From: Planctomycetota bacterium
GTDB taxonomy: Bacteria; Planctomycetota; UBA1135; GCA-002686595
Length of the DNA stretch: 9,746 nt
Reading direction: 5' to 3'
Assembly: GCA_027623615.1 (NCBI GenBank)
Contig: JAQBVH010000074.1
Coordinates: forward strand, 1 to 9,746
The notes below the pieces were generated by a model. The model made no database searches, was not told where the DNA came from, and worked only from the letters and a program-made list of their open reading frames with translations. Within the stretch, counting starts at the first letter, position 1; every line of letters begins with the position of its first letter. Below, piece by piece: positions 1-6,075 of the stretch. The position numbers were made by a program, and so were the translations under genes.

Positions 1-1041
1 GAGGTCGAGATCGACGCGGGGCGCGACCGCTCCTTCCTCGGCGAGGTGCTGACCGACGCCTCCGGGCAATACCGGGTCGAGGGCGTGCCCGCCAGCAGGG
101 TGCGCGTCGACGCCAACCTCGACGGGCACCGCGGCGACTCGCGTTGGGTCGATCTGGCCCTCGACGCTTCCGGCGAGGTCCCGGATCTCCTGGTGGAGCC
201 CGCCTTCCGCGTGCGCGGCCATGTGATCGACGAGGACGGCTGGGGCGTGCCCCACGCACGCGTCTGGGTGCGCGAGGCGGGCAGCGACGAAGAGCGGCGC
301 CGCGGTCGCTCCGAAACCGCGGACGAGTACGGTCGCTTCGAGGTGACCGGCCTGCAGCCGGGCGACTTCGAGGTCGATGCCTGGGCGGCGACCCACAACC
401 TCCCCGAGGGGCGCGAGCCGCTGGTGAGCCTGCCGGGCGATCCCTACGTCGTGCTGACCCTCGAGCGGCGCGTCCTGCCCATGCCCGGCTCGATCACCGG
501 CGAGCTGACGGTCGCCGGGACGGGCGCTCCGGTCCCCGGCATCCAGATCCGCGGCTCGCGGGGCACCGTGCTGCTCGATGGCGCACGCTTCCGGGTGACC
601 GGCCTCCCGCCGGGTCCGATCCGCCTGCAGGCCCACGCGCCCGGGATGGAGAGCGTGCGCTTCGACGAGGTGAGCGTGCCCGAGGGGGGCAGCGTCGAGA
701 TCGGCCGCTACGAGACCCGCCCGACCGCGCGCGTGCACGTGGTCGTCACCGATCCCAACGGCCAGCCCCTGCAGGATGCGCGCGTGCGCCTCTACCGCCT
801 GGCCAAGCAGCCCGCCCGGGGCGTCGAGGTGCCCAAGGGCTACACCCTCGACTTCGATCGGCGGCGCGGGGCGTACGAACAGGAGGGGGTCGGTCGCTAC
901 GACTGGACCCTCGACGTGCGCCACGAACGCTACGCCGCGAGCAGCCAGGTCATCCAGGTGCGGGGCAATCGGGACTACCAGGTGCAGCTCAGCGAGCCCA
1001 CGCAGAAGACCAAGGGCAAGCAGAACTCCAAGGGCGACTGA
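1..1041 (+). CDS. Carboxypeptidase-regulatory-like repeat protein (5' truncated)
   Basis: The reading frame is open from base 1, so this is the C-terminal 346 residues of a longer protein; the GTG at 46 is internal, not a convincing start. The sequence is a string of beta-sandwich modules of the carboxypeptidase-regulatory-like (CarboxypepD_reg / transthyretin-like) type. Each starts with a G-x-V/I-x-D/G pattern and ends in a 'G-x-F/Y-x-V-x-G-L-x-P-G' turn: DASGQYRVEGVPA (residues about 19-31), DEYGRFEVTGLQPG (about 108-121) and GARFRVTGLPPG (about 194-205). A last module begins near residue 242 (ARVHVVVTDPNGQPLQDARV). The tail is lysine-rich and hydrophilic, with no membrane anchor. Proteins of this kind are usually exported and act as structural or binding parts of cell-surface proteins. 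The signal peptide and any catalytic domain would lie outside the window. The specific function is unknown. The next gene starts 39 bases downstream. Confidence 0.85.
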   Translation, partial: EVEIDAGRDRSFLGEVLTDASGQYRVEGVPASRVRVDANLDGHRGDSRWVDLALDASGEVPDLLVEPAFRVRGHVIDEDGWGVPHARVWVREAGSDEERRRGRSETADEYGRFEVTGLQPGDFEVDAWAATHNLPEGREPLVSLPGDPYVVLTLERRVLPMPGSITGELTVAGTGAPVPGIQIRGSRGTVLLDGARFRVTGLPPGPIRLQAHAPGMESVRFDEVSVPEGGSVEIGRYETRPTARVHVVVTDPNGQPLQDARVRLYRLAKQPARGVEVPKGYTLDFDRRRGAYEQEGVGRYDWTLDVRHERYAASSQVIQVRGNRDYQVQLSEPTQKTKGKQNSKGD

Positions 1042-1080
1042 CCCGCAACCGCGCGCGGCGCGAGCCAGTACATTGCTGCG

Positions 1081-1992
1081 ATGAGTGCGCCCTTTGCCGC
1101 GATCGACATCGGCACGAACACGGTCCTCTGTCTGGTCGCCCGGCGGGGTGCGGACGGCGAGCTGGAGATCCTCGACGATGCCTGCGCGACCGCGCGCCTG
1201 GGGACCGGGCTCGCGCGGACGGGGCTCCTGGAGGAGGCGAGCCTCGAGCGCACCCTCGGGCTGCTCGAGGCGCAGCTGACCCGCGCCCGCGCCCTCGGCG
1301 TCGAGCGGATCCGCGCGGTCGGGACAGCCGTGCTGCGCCGGGCGAAGGACGCGGAGCGCTTCCTCGAGGCCTGCCGCGTCCGGCTCGAGCTCGAGGTCGA
1401 GGTGCTGCCCGAAGCCGAGGAGGCGCGCCTCGGTCATGCCGGCGCCGTGGGGCTCGGGCGCCCCGACGCCGTCGTGCTCGACGTCGGCGGCGGGTCGACC
1501 GAGGTCGTGACCAATGGCGGGAGCGACTGCTTGAGCGCGCCCGTGGGCGCCGTCGTCCTGACCGAGCGCTTCCTCGGCCTCGACGGCGCCGCGCCACTGG
1601 AGGAGGGCGGGCTCGGCGCCCTGGTCGCGGCGGTCGCCGAAGCGGTGTCGTGCTTCCCCGCGGGCTCGGCCCGGGGCAAGGAGGTCGTGCTGATCGGCGG
1701 CACGGCCGTCAACCTGGGTTGCCTCGACCTCGGGCTGGCGAGCTTCGATCCCGTCGCGGCCGAGGGGCACGCCCTCGACGCCCGCGCGCCGGCGCGCTTC
1801 GCGGAGGCCGTCGCCATGACCCCGCTCGGGGAGCGCGGGTGCTTCCCGATCGAACCCGCCCGGCACGGGATCCTGCCCGCTGGTCTGACCTGCATCGCCG
1901 GGAGCCTGCGGCGCCTCGAGGCAGACCGCGCGCGGGTCACGACCCGCGGGCTGCGCCACGGGGTGGCGGCGCAGCTCGGCGCCGACTCCTGA
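1081..1992 (+). CDS. Ppx/GppA family phosphatase (short form)
   Basis: This is a 303-residue member of the Ppx/GppA family, whose members hydrolyse inorganic polyphosphate or the pentaphosphate alarmone pppGpp in the cytoplasm. The actin-like ATPase-fold motifs are in order: phosphate-1 loop DIGTNTVLCLVA (9-20), VGTAVLRRAKDAERF (80-94), the acidic catalytic region EAEEARLGHAG (111-121), phosphate-2 loop LDVGGGSTEVV (133-143), LIGGTAVNLG (204-213), PARHGILPAG (259-268) and TRGLRHGVAAQL (288-299). The length matches the short two-domain bacterial form; the HD-like and C-terminal extensions of E. coli Ppx are absent. The ATG at 1081 puts the first motif at the usual distance from the N terminus; no strong ribosome binding site precedes it. 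Polyphosphatase and pppGpp phosphatase activities cannot be told apart from sequence alone. No ppk or relA-type gene is adjacent. Confidence 0.92.
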   Translation: MSAPFAAIDIGTNTVLCLVARRGADGELEILDDACATARLGTGLARTGLLEEASLERTLGLLEAQLTRARALGVERIRAVGTAVLRRAKDAERFLEACRVRLELEVEVLPEAEEARLGHAGAVGLGRPDAVVLDVGGGSTEVVTNGGSDCLSAPVGAVVLTERFLGLDGAAPLEEGGLGALVAAVAEAVSCFPAGSARGKEVVLIGGTAVNLGCLDLGLASFDPVAAEGHALDARAPARFAEAVAMTPLGERGCFPIEPARHGILPAGLTCIAGSLRRLEADRARVTTRGLRHGVAAQLGADS

Positions 1993-2012
1993 CCGAATCG
2001 CGAGCCAGGACT

Positions 2013-2040
2013 GTTCCGATCCGAGACTGCACCTCGGAAC
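2013..2040 (+). terminator. Hairpin after the Ppx/GppA gene, possible weak terminator
   Basis: About 20 bases after the stop codon, GTTCCGA (2013-2019) pairs with TCGGAAC (2034-2040). An alternative inner stem, CCGAG (2021-2025) with CTCGG (2033-2037), competes for part of the same right arm. No T-run follows, so this may be a processing or attenuation structure rather than a classical intrinsic terminator. Confidence 0.3.
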
Positions 2041-2089
2041 CGGGGCACTCCCGTTCACCTCGCCCTGTCCAGGGATCGATGAGGGCAGG

Positions 2090-3448
2090 ATGCTCGCTGG
2101 TCTCTTGCTCTCGTGCGTGCTCGTCCTCGAGCCCCTCCCCGAGGACGGGGCCCCCTTCCGCTGGTCCGAGTCGCCCCTCACCCACGGCCCGGTGGTCGAT
2201 ACCGGCGTGGACTGGGAGGCGCGTGGACGGCGTCGTCAGCGTGCCGTCCCCGGCTGGGCCGGGGGCGCGACCTACCAGCTCCTGCTCCACGCCGAGGAGG
2301 AGGGGGGCCCGACCGAGCGGGCCCTGCTCCAGGTGCCGGCGGAGCTCGAGGGCCGGCGTGTGCCCCTCGTGGTCGCCTTCCACGGGTTCGGGCGCACGGA
2401 GCGCGAGGTCTTCCTCGACTCGGACCTCCCCGCGGCCTGCGCCAAGCGCGGCTGGGCGCTGCTCGCGCCCTATGGTCTGAGCGACAACGACTGCGGGACG
2501 CCCGAGAGTCGCACGGCCCTGGCCGATCTGATCGGGCAGCTCGACGACCTGGTGCCCCTCGACCGGCGGCGTGTACTCGTCGTCGGCCACGGACTGGGCG
2601 CGGGCTCCGCCCTGCGCTTCGCGGCGGATCACCAGGACCCGCGCGGCCTGCGGGTCGCGGGCGCGGTCTGCCACACGCCGATGCCCGACCTCGGCGTCGC
2701 CTTCGAGCGCGGCGACGAGCGTCTGCGCTCCAGCCTGATCCACAGCATGGGGGGCACCCCGAAGGAGGTCCCCAAGGCCTACGCGCGCTCGAGCGCGGCG
2801 GGGCGCATGCTCTCCGGGTTGATCGACCCGAGCCGCGCCCCCCTCGTGCATCTCCAGGACGTGCCGATCGTATTGCACGCCAACCTGGCGGACCCGGACG
2901 CCGATCGCCTGGCGGACTGCCTCGAGGTCGCGCGCTTCCTCCAGGCCCGCGGGGCCAGGGTCGTCGAGGACCTCGTCTTCGAACCCCAGGGCAGCGGCTG
3001 GCGCACCCTGGGCCTCGAGGCGGCCCTCGACCGCCTCGCGACGAGCTTGGACGTGGGCGTGCCACGCAACATGGACATCTGCGCCGATCGGCCTGGTCAG
3101 TACGGTCATGTCCATGTGCGCAAGCTCGACGGCGACGCCCGCGGCAGGGCTCGAGTCGAGGTCGCGCCCGGGCGGCTCTCGGTCACCGGGACGCGCGGAC
3201 TCCACGAGCTCGCCATCGACCTGGCGCTGACCGGCACGCAGCCGAACGAACCGGTGCACGTGACCTGGTCCTCGGCGGACGGGAGCGAGGACCGGTTGGT
3301 GCTCATCGGCTACCTGCGCATGCCGAGCGCCGTGCACGTCGACGGCGTGCCCGTTCCGGGACGACGCTGGTCGTGGAACGAGGAGCAGCGCGAGCTGCTG
3401 CTCTTGCTCGACCCGGGCGGGCTGCGCCTGATCGAAGTGCTCCCCTGA
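2090..3448 (+). CDS. Secreted alpha/beta-hydrolase-fold protein, probable pseudoenzyme
   Basis: This 452-residue protein has a short hydrophobic N terminus (MLAGLLLSCVLVLEP), probably a signal peptide or lipoprotein-type leader around Cys9, implying export. Residues 90-320 follow the alpha/beta-hydrolase fold of prolyl-oligopeptidase/PHB-depolymerase-like esterases. The oxyanion-hole strand is VPLVVAFHGFGRTE (91-104), the post-strand helix is 'KRGWALLAPYG', and the nucleophile-elbow strand is RRVLVVGHGLGAGSAL (160-175). The acid-loop strand is VPIVLHANLADPDAD (258-272). The elbow reads G166-H-G-L-G170, with glycine at the catalytic serine position. The region where the catalytic histidine is expected (FEPQGSGW, 297-304) contains no histidine. 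A C-terminal domain (about 325-452) is beta-rich and resembles the accessory domain often found after the hydrolase in planctomycete esterase/peptidase-like proteins. GAGGG at 2081-2085 is a plausible ribosome binding site for the ATG. The fold is clear; loss of classical activity is inferred from the missing residues. Confidence 0.8.
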   Translation: MLAGLLLSCVLVLEPLPEDGAPFRWSESPLTHGPVVDTGVDWEARGRRRQRAVPGWAGGATYQLLLHAEEEGGPTERALLQVPAELEGRRVPLVVAFHGFGRTEREVFLDSDLPAACAKRGWALLAPYGLSDNDCGTPESRTALADLIGQLDDLVPLDRRRVLVVGHGLGAGSALRFAADHQDPRGLRVAGAVCHTPMPDLGVAFERGDERLRSSLIHSMGGTPKEVPKAYARSSAAGRMLSGLIDPSRAPLVHLQDVPIVLHANLADPDADRLADCLEVARFLQARGARVVEDLVFEPQGSGWRTLGLEAALDRLATSLDVGVPRNMDICADRPGQYGHVHVRKLDGDARGRARVEVAPGRLSVTGTRGLHELAIDLALTGTQPNEPVHVTWSSADGSEDRLVLIGYLRMPSAVHVDGVPVPGRRWSWNEEQRELLLLLDPGGLRLIEVLP

Positions 3449-3457
3449 TCAGACGGT

Positions 3458-3483
3458 CCAATCTGGACGGCCAATCTGGACGG
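3458..3483. repeat. 13-bp tandem direct repeat
   Basis: CCAATCTGGACGG occurs twice head to tail (3458-3470 and 3471-3483), ten bases after the stop codon of the hydrolase-fold gene. With the preceding bases, the first copy forms a small hairpin, GTCCA (3456-3460) with TGGAC (3464-3468) around an ATC loop. The pair could be a replication-slippage duplication of a terminator arm. Confidence 0.8.
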
Positions 3484-3506
3484 CCCGCGCGGCCGACAAA
3501 ACAAGG

Positions 3507-3536
3507 GGGCCGGTAAGGGGGATACCTTACCGGCCC
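3507..3536 (-). terminator. Strong 12-bp hairpin, probable terminator
   Basis: GGGCCGGTAAGG (3507-3518) is perfectly complementary to CCTTACCGGCCC (3525-3536) across a six-base loop. Read on the minus strand, the hairpin is followed by a T-rich stretch (CTTGTTTTG, from A-rich bases 3497-3505), which fits an intrinsic terminator for the minus-strand kinase-like gene ending at 3748. That gene's stop is about 210 bases away, so the hairpin could also stop plus-strand transcription from the hydrolase-fold gene without a T-run. Direction is therefore less certain than the structure. Confidence 0.55.
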
Positions 3537-3747
3537 GAGGGAGAGAGGAGTTTCTGGCAAGCTTCCCGGGTATCGCACCGCTCGCAAAGTGCGACACCTC
3601 TCACCAGAACTCACATGCGCAAACGGCACGAATGCCGTTCGAATGGAATGATAGAGCCTGGGGCGTTCCCTGCCAGCGCTTTCGCCCGTTTTTGGTTGAT
3701 CCTCACCCGCCTGTCACTGGGGGCAAGGCCCCGGGATCAGTCCCAGA

Positions 3748-4710
3748 TCAGCCCCGCTCGATCGGCAACCAGAGCCGGATCACCCCCGCGTCAATTCGGA
3801 CACGAACCGCATGGGTGCGAGCGCGCTCGCGCAGGTCCAGCACGAGGCCTGCAGCGAGCCTTCGATCGCGCGCTGTGATCTCGATTCGGATGCGATCTCC
3901 CTCGTGTCGGGCGAGGAAGGTTGCGGGCACGCAGGGGGGGGCCCCGGTGATTCGTCGCGCCAACATGAGCAGGGTCAGCAGCGGGCCGCCGGCGACTGCG
4001 AGCGGGGCGACGAGGGCCTCCTCTTCGAGGTCGAGCTCCCCGGGCCTCCCGAGGGTGCCCCAGAGGACGTCGAGGACCTCGTCCAGGCGAGCGTTGCCTG
4101 GGGGTGCGTGCCCTTCCAGTCCGCTCAACAGGAGGTCACCGGCGCGCTCGTAGCCCTCCTCGAGAGAGTCCCAGCCGGCGTCTTGCGCCTGCGCGATGCG
4201 TTGCTGCCCGACGGCCAGGTGCTCGAGGAGGTAGCGCAGGTCGGTCAGGTCAGCCGCGCCGGGCGCGTGGGTCCCGGGGTGGCGTTCCTTGCCAGGTAGC
4301 GCTGGGAGGATCAAGTCGATCAGCTCCTCAGCTCCGGGGGAGGCGTCCATCGCTGCGGTGAGGAGCAGGGCCTCGAGCTGGTCGCGCACCTCGTCGGTGC
4401 ACTGCCCGGGCGCGAGGCCCTCGAGCGCCAGGCAGCGTCCGCCCAGCTGGGCCAGGACGTGATGGGAGGGCAGGCAGGCCTCGCCGGCGCAGGCTGCCGC
4501 GAGCTGGTCGGGACCTAGCTCGGGGCGCCCGGCGCCCTCTTGAGCGATCAGGTTCCAGCGCTGACCCGCCTGCGCCCACAGGCTGGCGCGCAGGACCGGT
4601 GCGATGCCAGCCGCGGCGCGCGCCAGGCAGCGGGCGCGGGCTACCGGGTCGGTCTCGACGGCCAGGGCTTCGACCAGGGCCGCGAGAGCAGCGTCGATTT
4701 TGGGAGGCAT
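3748..4710 (-). CDS. GAF/histidine-kinase-like protein, apparently degenerate
   Basis: This 320-residue protein has no signal peptide or membrane segment, so it is probably cytoplasmic. Residues about 25-135 resemble a GAF-type sensor domain (LARAAAGIAPVLRASLWAQ, then WNLIAQEGAG). Residues 155-176 (LTDLRYLLEHLAVGQQRIAQ) resemble the dimerisation helix of sensor kinases that carry an 'H-x-x-x-I-V-x-x-Q-Q' pattern, with His164 in the phosphoacceptor position. Residues 205-318 follow the secondary-structure order of a HATPase_c domain: a helix near 239-256, the strand DRIRIEITA (272-280), a helix 283-298 and the closing strand VIRLWLPI (310-317). The N-box asparagine and the D-x-G-x-G nucleotide loop are missing. 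If the assignment is right, the protein is a non-catalytic relative of a sensor kinase. AGGA five bases upstream supports the ATG at 4710. The gene is divergent from the cupin-dioxygenase unit, with 69 bases between start codons, so it could take part in its control; that is only a positional hint. Confidence 0.5.
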   Translation of the reverse strand: MPPKIDAALAALVEALAVETDPVARARCLARAAAGIAPVLRASLWAQAGQRWNLIAQEGAGRPELGPDQLAAACAGEACLPSHHVLAQLGGRCLALEGLAPGQCTDEVRDQLEALLLTAAMDASPGAEELIDLILPALPGKERHPGTHAPGAADLTDLRYLLEHLAVGQQRIAQAQDAGWDSLEEGYERAGDLLLSGLEGHAPPGNARLDEVLDVLWGTLGRPGELDLEEEALVAPLAVAGGPLLTLLMLARRITGAPPCVPATFLARHEGDRIRIEITARDRRLAAGLVLDLRERARTHAVRVRIDAGVIRLWLPIERG

Positions 4711-4732
4711 GGAGTCCTGCCTCTATCGGCAC

Positions 4733-4742
4733 GACCGCGGTC
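4733..4742. promoter_or_regulatory. Palindrome in the divergent promoter region
   Basis: GACCGCGGTC is a perfect 10-bp palindrome near the middle of the 69-base spacer between the divergent kinase-like and cupin genes. Its position would suit a shared operator, but it is short and GC-rich palindromes arise easily in this base composition. No clear -10/-35 pair is visible on either strand here. Confidence 0.2.
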
Positions 4743-4779
4743 CCAACTCGAACCCCGCGCGGTGGGCTACCTTGCGGAC

Positions 4780-5166
4780 ATGGAAGTTCACCTGCAGACC
4801 GGCTTGGACCTCGCGGTGACCTCGGTCGGTGTCACCTGGCGCGAGACCAGTTCGCCGGGCGTGAGCTGGTGCCTCCTCGCGACGGAGGCCGGCGCTGCCG
4901 GTGGCGCAGCTGCTGGCGGGACGGTGCTCATTCGCATGGACCCGGGCTGCGGCTACCCGGCCCACCGGCACCTGGGCGTCGAGGAGGTGCTGGTCCTCGC
5001 CGGCGGCTACCGGGACGCGGAGGGGGAGTACCGAGCGGGCGACTACCTGCGCTACCCGCCCGGGAGCGTCCACGCACCTGTCGCGATCGGAGACGTCCCG
5101 TGCCTCCTGTTCGCGACGGCTCGGGATGGGATCGAGGTGCTTCCTGGGGGAGGCGCCAGCGGATAG
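4780..5166 (+). CDS. Small single-domain cupin protein
   Basis: This 128-residue protein is a single cupin barrel similar to the C-terminal metal-binding domain of ChrR-type anti-sigma factors and to stand-alone small cupins. Motif 1 is complete: G56-x5-H62-x-H64-x3-E68-x6-G75. Motif 2 is also complete: G87-x5-P93-x-G95-x2-H98. These give the usual three-histidine, one-glutamate metal site. The frame stays open far upstream, but the ATG at 4780 gives a normal-sized cupin and clears the divergent gene. No good Shine-Dalgarno sequence precedes it. It lacks the N-terminal zinc-binding anti-sigma domain of true ChrR, so an anti-sigma role is unlikely. The cysteine dioxygenase, another cupin, starts 11 bases after its stop, so the two are very probably co-transcribed. 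A thiol or sulfinate dioxygenase activity, or a sensing role in the same pathway, is possible but unproven. Confidence 0.85.
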   Translation: MEVHLQTGLDLAVTSVGVTWRETSSPGVSWCLLATEAGAAGGAAAGGTVLIRMDPGCGYPAHRHLGVEEVLVLAGGYRDAEGEYRAGDYLRYPPGSVHAPVAIGDVPCLLFATARDGIEVLPGGGASG

Positions 5167-5177
5167 GCTCGGGGGGC

Positions 5178-5738
5178 ATGACTGCCGCACTCGACAACCT
5201 CTGTCAGGAGCTCGCCGAGGAGTTCCACCGCGACCCCCGTGGCAAGCGGGTGGCCGACCTGCTCGGCCGCTACGCAGAGGAGTGGCGCGAGTGGACCTTC
5301 TTCGAGACCGAGGGGTACACGCGCAACCTCGTGCACCGCTGCGGGGAGTTCGAGCTCCTGCTGCTCTGCTGGAACACCGACCAGACCAGTCCGATCCACG
5401 ACCACGCCGGTCAGCAGTGCTGGATGGCCGTGCTCGATGGAGTGGTCGAGGAGGTCCACTACCGCGAGAAGGCGGAGGGCGTGGTCGAGGGGGCGGTGCG
5501 CCGCTTCCAGAAGGGCCAGGTGGCCTTCATCCAGGACGAGATCGCCTTGCACCTGGTGCGGGCGGGCGCCGGTAGCCGCGGGGTGTCCCTGCACCTGTAC
5601 TCGAACCCGATCGACGGCTGCCGGATCTACGAGCCCCAGACCGGCGAGAGCCGCTGGATCGAGGTCGGCTACCACTCGGTGCGCGGCGAGCTCTGCGGTG
5701 CGAAGACCGCAGAGACCGTCCGGTCCGAGTGGGCCTGA
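5178..5738 (+). CDS. cdo: Cysteine dioxygenase type I
   Basis: This 186-residue enzyme is predicted to oxidise L-cysteine with O2 to cysteine sulfinic acid, the first step of cysteine catabolism toward taurine or pyruvate and sulfite. The key residues of the family are all visible: GYTRNLV (47-53) with the substrate-binding Tyr48 and Arg49, the iron ligands His74 and His76 in SPIHDHAGQQC, and the third iron ligand His125 in IALHLVRAG. SLHLYS carries His139 and Tyr141. Cys81 sits exactly where mammalian enzymes have Cys93, which forms a thioether cross-link with the tyrosine equivalent to Tyr141; many bacterial homologues have glycine at that position. The DGC and 'G-Y-H-S-V-R-G' C-terminal segments also match animal enzymes by memory of the human sequence. 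The ATG at 5178 is preceded by a G-rich stretch. It follows the small cupin gene by 11 bases and is probably translated from the same mRNA. Confidence 0.95.
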   Translation: MTAALDNLCQELAEEFHRDPRGKRVADLLGRYAEEWREWTFFETEGYTRNLVHRCGEFELLLLCWNTDQTSPIHDHAGQQCWMAVLDGVVEEVHYREKAEGVVEGAVRRFQKGQVAFIQDEIALHLVRAGAGSRGVSLHLYSNPIDGCRIYEPQTGESRWIEVGYHSVRGELCGAKTAETVRSEWA

Positions 5739-5989
5739 GCGGCCGCGGCGTCCTCGTGAGAGGCACCTGAGCGTGTGGGAGGTCCCCGAGGGGCCGCAGC
5801 GAGTCTCACGCCTCACAGGGGAGCGTGCCGCACCGTGCTTGCCACGGGGGATCACGCGAGAGTCTGGACGTCCCGGAGCCCGAGGCCGGCGCGTGCGCAT
5901 TTTTCGGAGGCCTCAGCCGCCCTGGCCAGCTTGGGCGCCGGGCCAGCTTGACCCTGTCCCGAGCCCTCGCTAGATTCCTGCCCCTCGCT
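5739..5989. other. Non-coding spacer between cysteine dioxygenase and tRNA-Met
   Basis: I see no credible gene in these 251 bases. CGTGAGA (5755-5761) can pair with TCTCACG (5804-5810), enclosing a smaller C-rich/G-rich hairpin at 5781-5795; this could help end the cupin-dioxygenase transcript, although no T-run follows. The 10-bp sequence GGCCAGCTTG occurs at 5924-5933 and again at 5941-5950, the second copy overlapping the -35 element of the tRNA promoter. Confidence 0.5.
5948..5976 (+). promoter_or_regulatory. Sigma70-type promoter of tRNA-Met
   Basis: TTGACC (5948-5953) matches five of six bases of the -35 consensus. After a 17-base spacer, TAGATT (5971-5976) matches four of six bases of the -10 consensus. 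Transcription would start around 5983, leaving a leader of about seven bases before the mature tRNA at 5990. The region after the -10 is C-rich, as is common for stable-RNA promoters under growth-rate control. Confidence 0.75.
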
Positions 5990-6066
5990 GGCGGTGTAGC
6001 TCAGTTGGTTAGAGCACAGGCTTCATAAGCCTGGGGCCACTGGTTCAAGTCCAGTCACCGCTACCA
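5990..6066 (+). tRNA. tRNA-Met (anticodon CAT), elongator type
   Basis: The complete cloverleaf can be drawn. The acceptor stem is GGCGGTG (5990-5996) with CACCGCT (6056-6062), including a G-U first pair. The D stem is GCTC/GAGC with loop AGTTGGTTAGA. The anticodon stem is CAGGC/GCCTG around TTCATAA, with CAT at 6024-6026. The T stem is ACTGG/CCAGT around TTCAAGT, the discriminator A is at 6063, and CCA is encoded at 6064-6066. The paired first base and the absence of three G-C pairs in the anticodon stem argue against an initiator tRNA. The acceptor sequence and G1-U72 pair resemble elongator tRNA-Met of other bacteria. A lysidine-modified tRNA-Ile2, which also has a CAT gene anticodon, is the less likely alternative. 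Confidence 0.95.
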
Positions 6067-6075
6067 GCGACCCGG

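Larger units (their letters stand above)
3449..3747. other. Non-coding convergent intergenic region with hairpins
   Basis: These 299 bases lie between two convergent genes and carry no credible coding sequence. The stretch around 3540-3700 is visibly richer in A+T than its surroundings. It holds a 13-bp tandem duplication, a strong 12-bp hairpin and several smaller hairpins: TCGCAC at 3573-3578 with GTGCGA at 3589-3594, and GGGGC at 3720-3724 with GCCCC at 3728-3732. A 7-bp stem, AACGGCA (3622-3628) with TGCCGTT (3633-3639), closes a CGAA loop. The most likely role is transcription termination from both sides. A small structured RNA cannot be excluded. Confidence 0.6.

Noticed and set aside
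144..2480. Very long plus-strand open frame (778 codons) spanning the repeat protein, the Ppx/GppA gene and the start of the hydrolase-fold gene
   Set aside because: Its translation is an arginine, alanine, proline and glycine-rich shadow with no recognisable domain, and it overlaps two complete genes with clear family motifs in other frames.
1937..3337. Long minus-strand open frame (466 codons) opposite the hydrolase-fold gene
   Set aside because: High-GC genes commonly leave long open antisense frames. The plus-strand frame has a leader peptide, hydrolase-fold motifs and a ribosome binding site, while the antisense translation shows no domain.
4540..4779. Upstream in-frame extension of the small cupin gene
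   Set aside because: The extension overlaps the opposite-strand kinase-like gene, and the resulting N-terminal residues look non-coding. The ATG at 4780 gives a standard-length cupin.
5899..5905. T-run ATTTTTC as an intrinsic terminator for the cysteine dioxygenase transcript
   Set aside because: The GC-rich sequence just before it (GCGCGTGCGC) forms at best a four-pair stem with a two-base loop, which is not convincing.
5825..6028. Small plus-strand open frame in the spacer before the tRNA
   Set aside because: It runs through the tRNA promoter and into the tRNA gene, has no ribosome binding site and no recognisable sequence.
5990..6066. Initiator tRNA-fMet
   Set aside because: The first acceptor pair is present (G-U) and the anticodon stem lacks the three consecutive G-C pairs typical of initiators.
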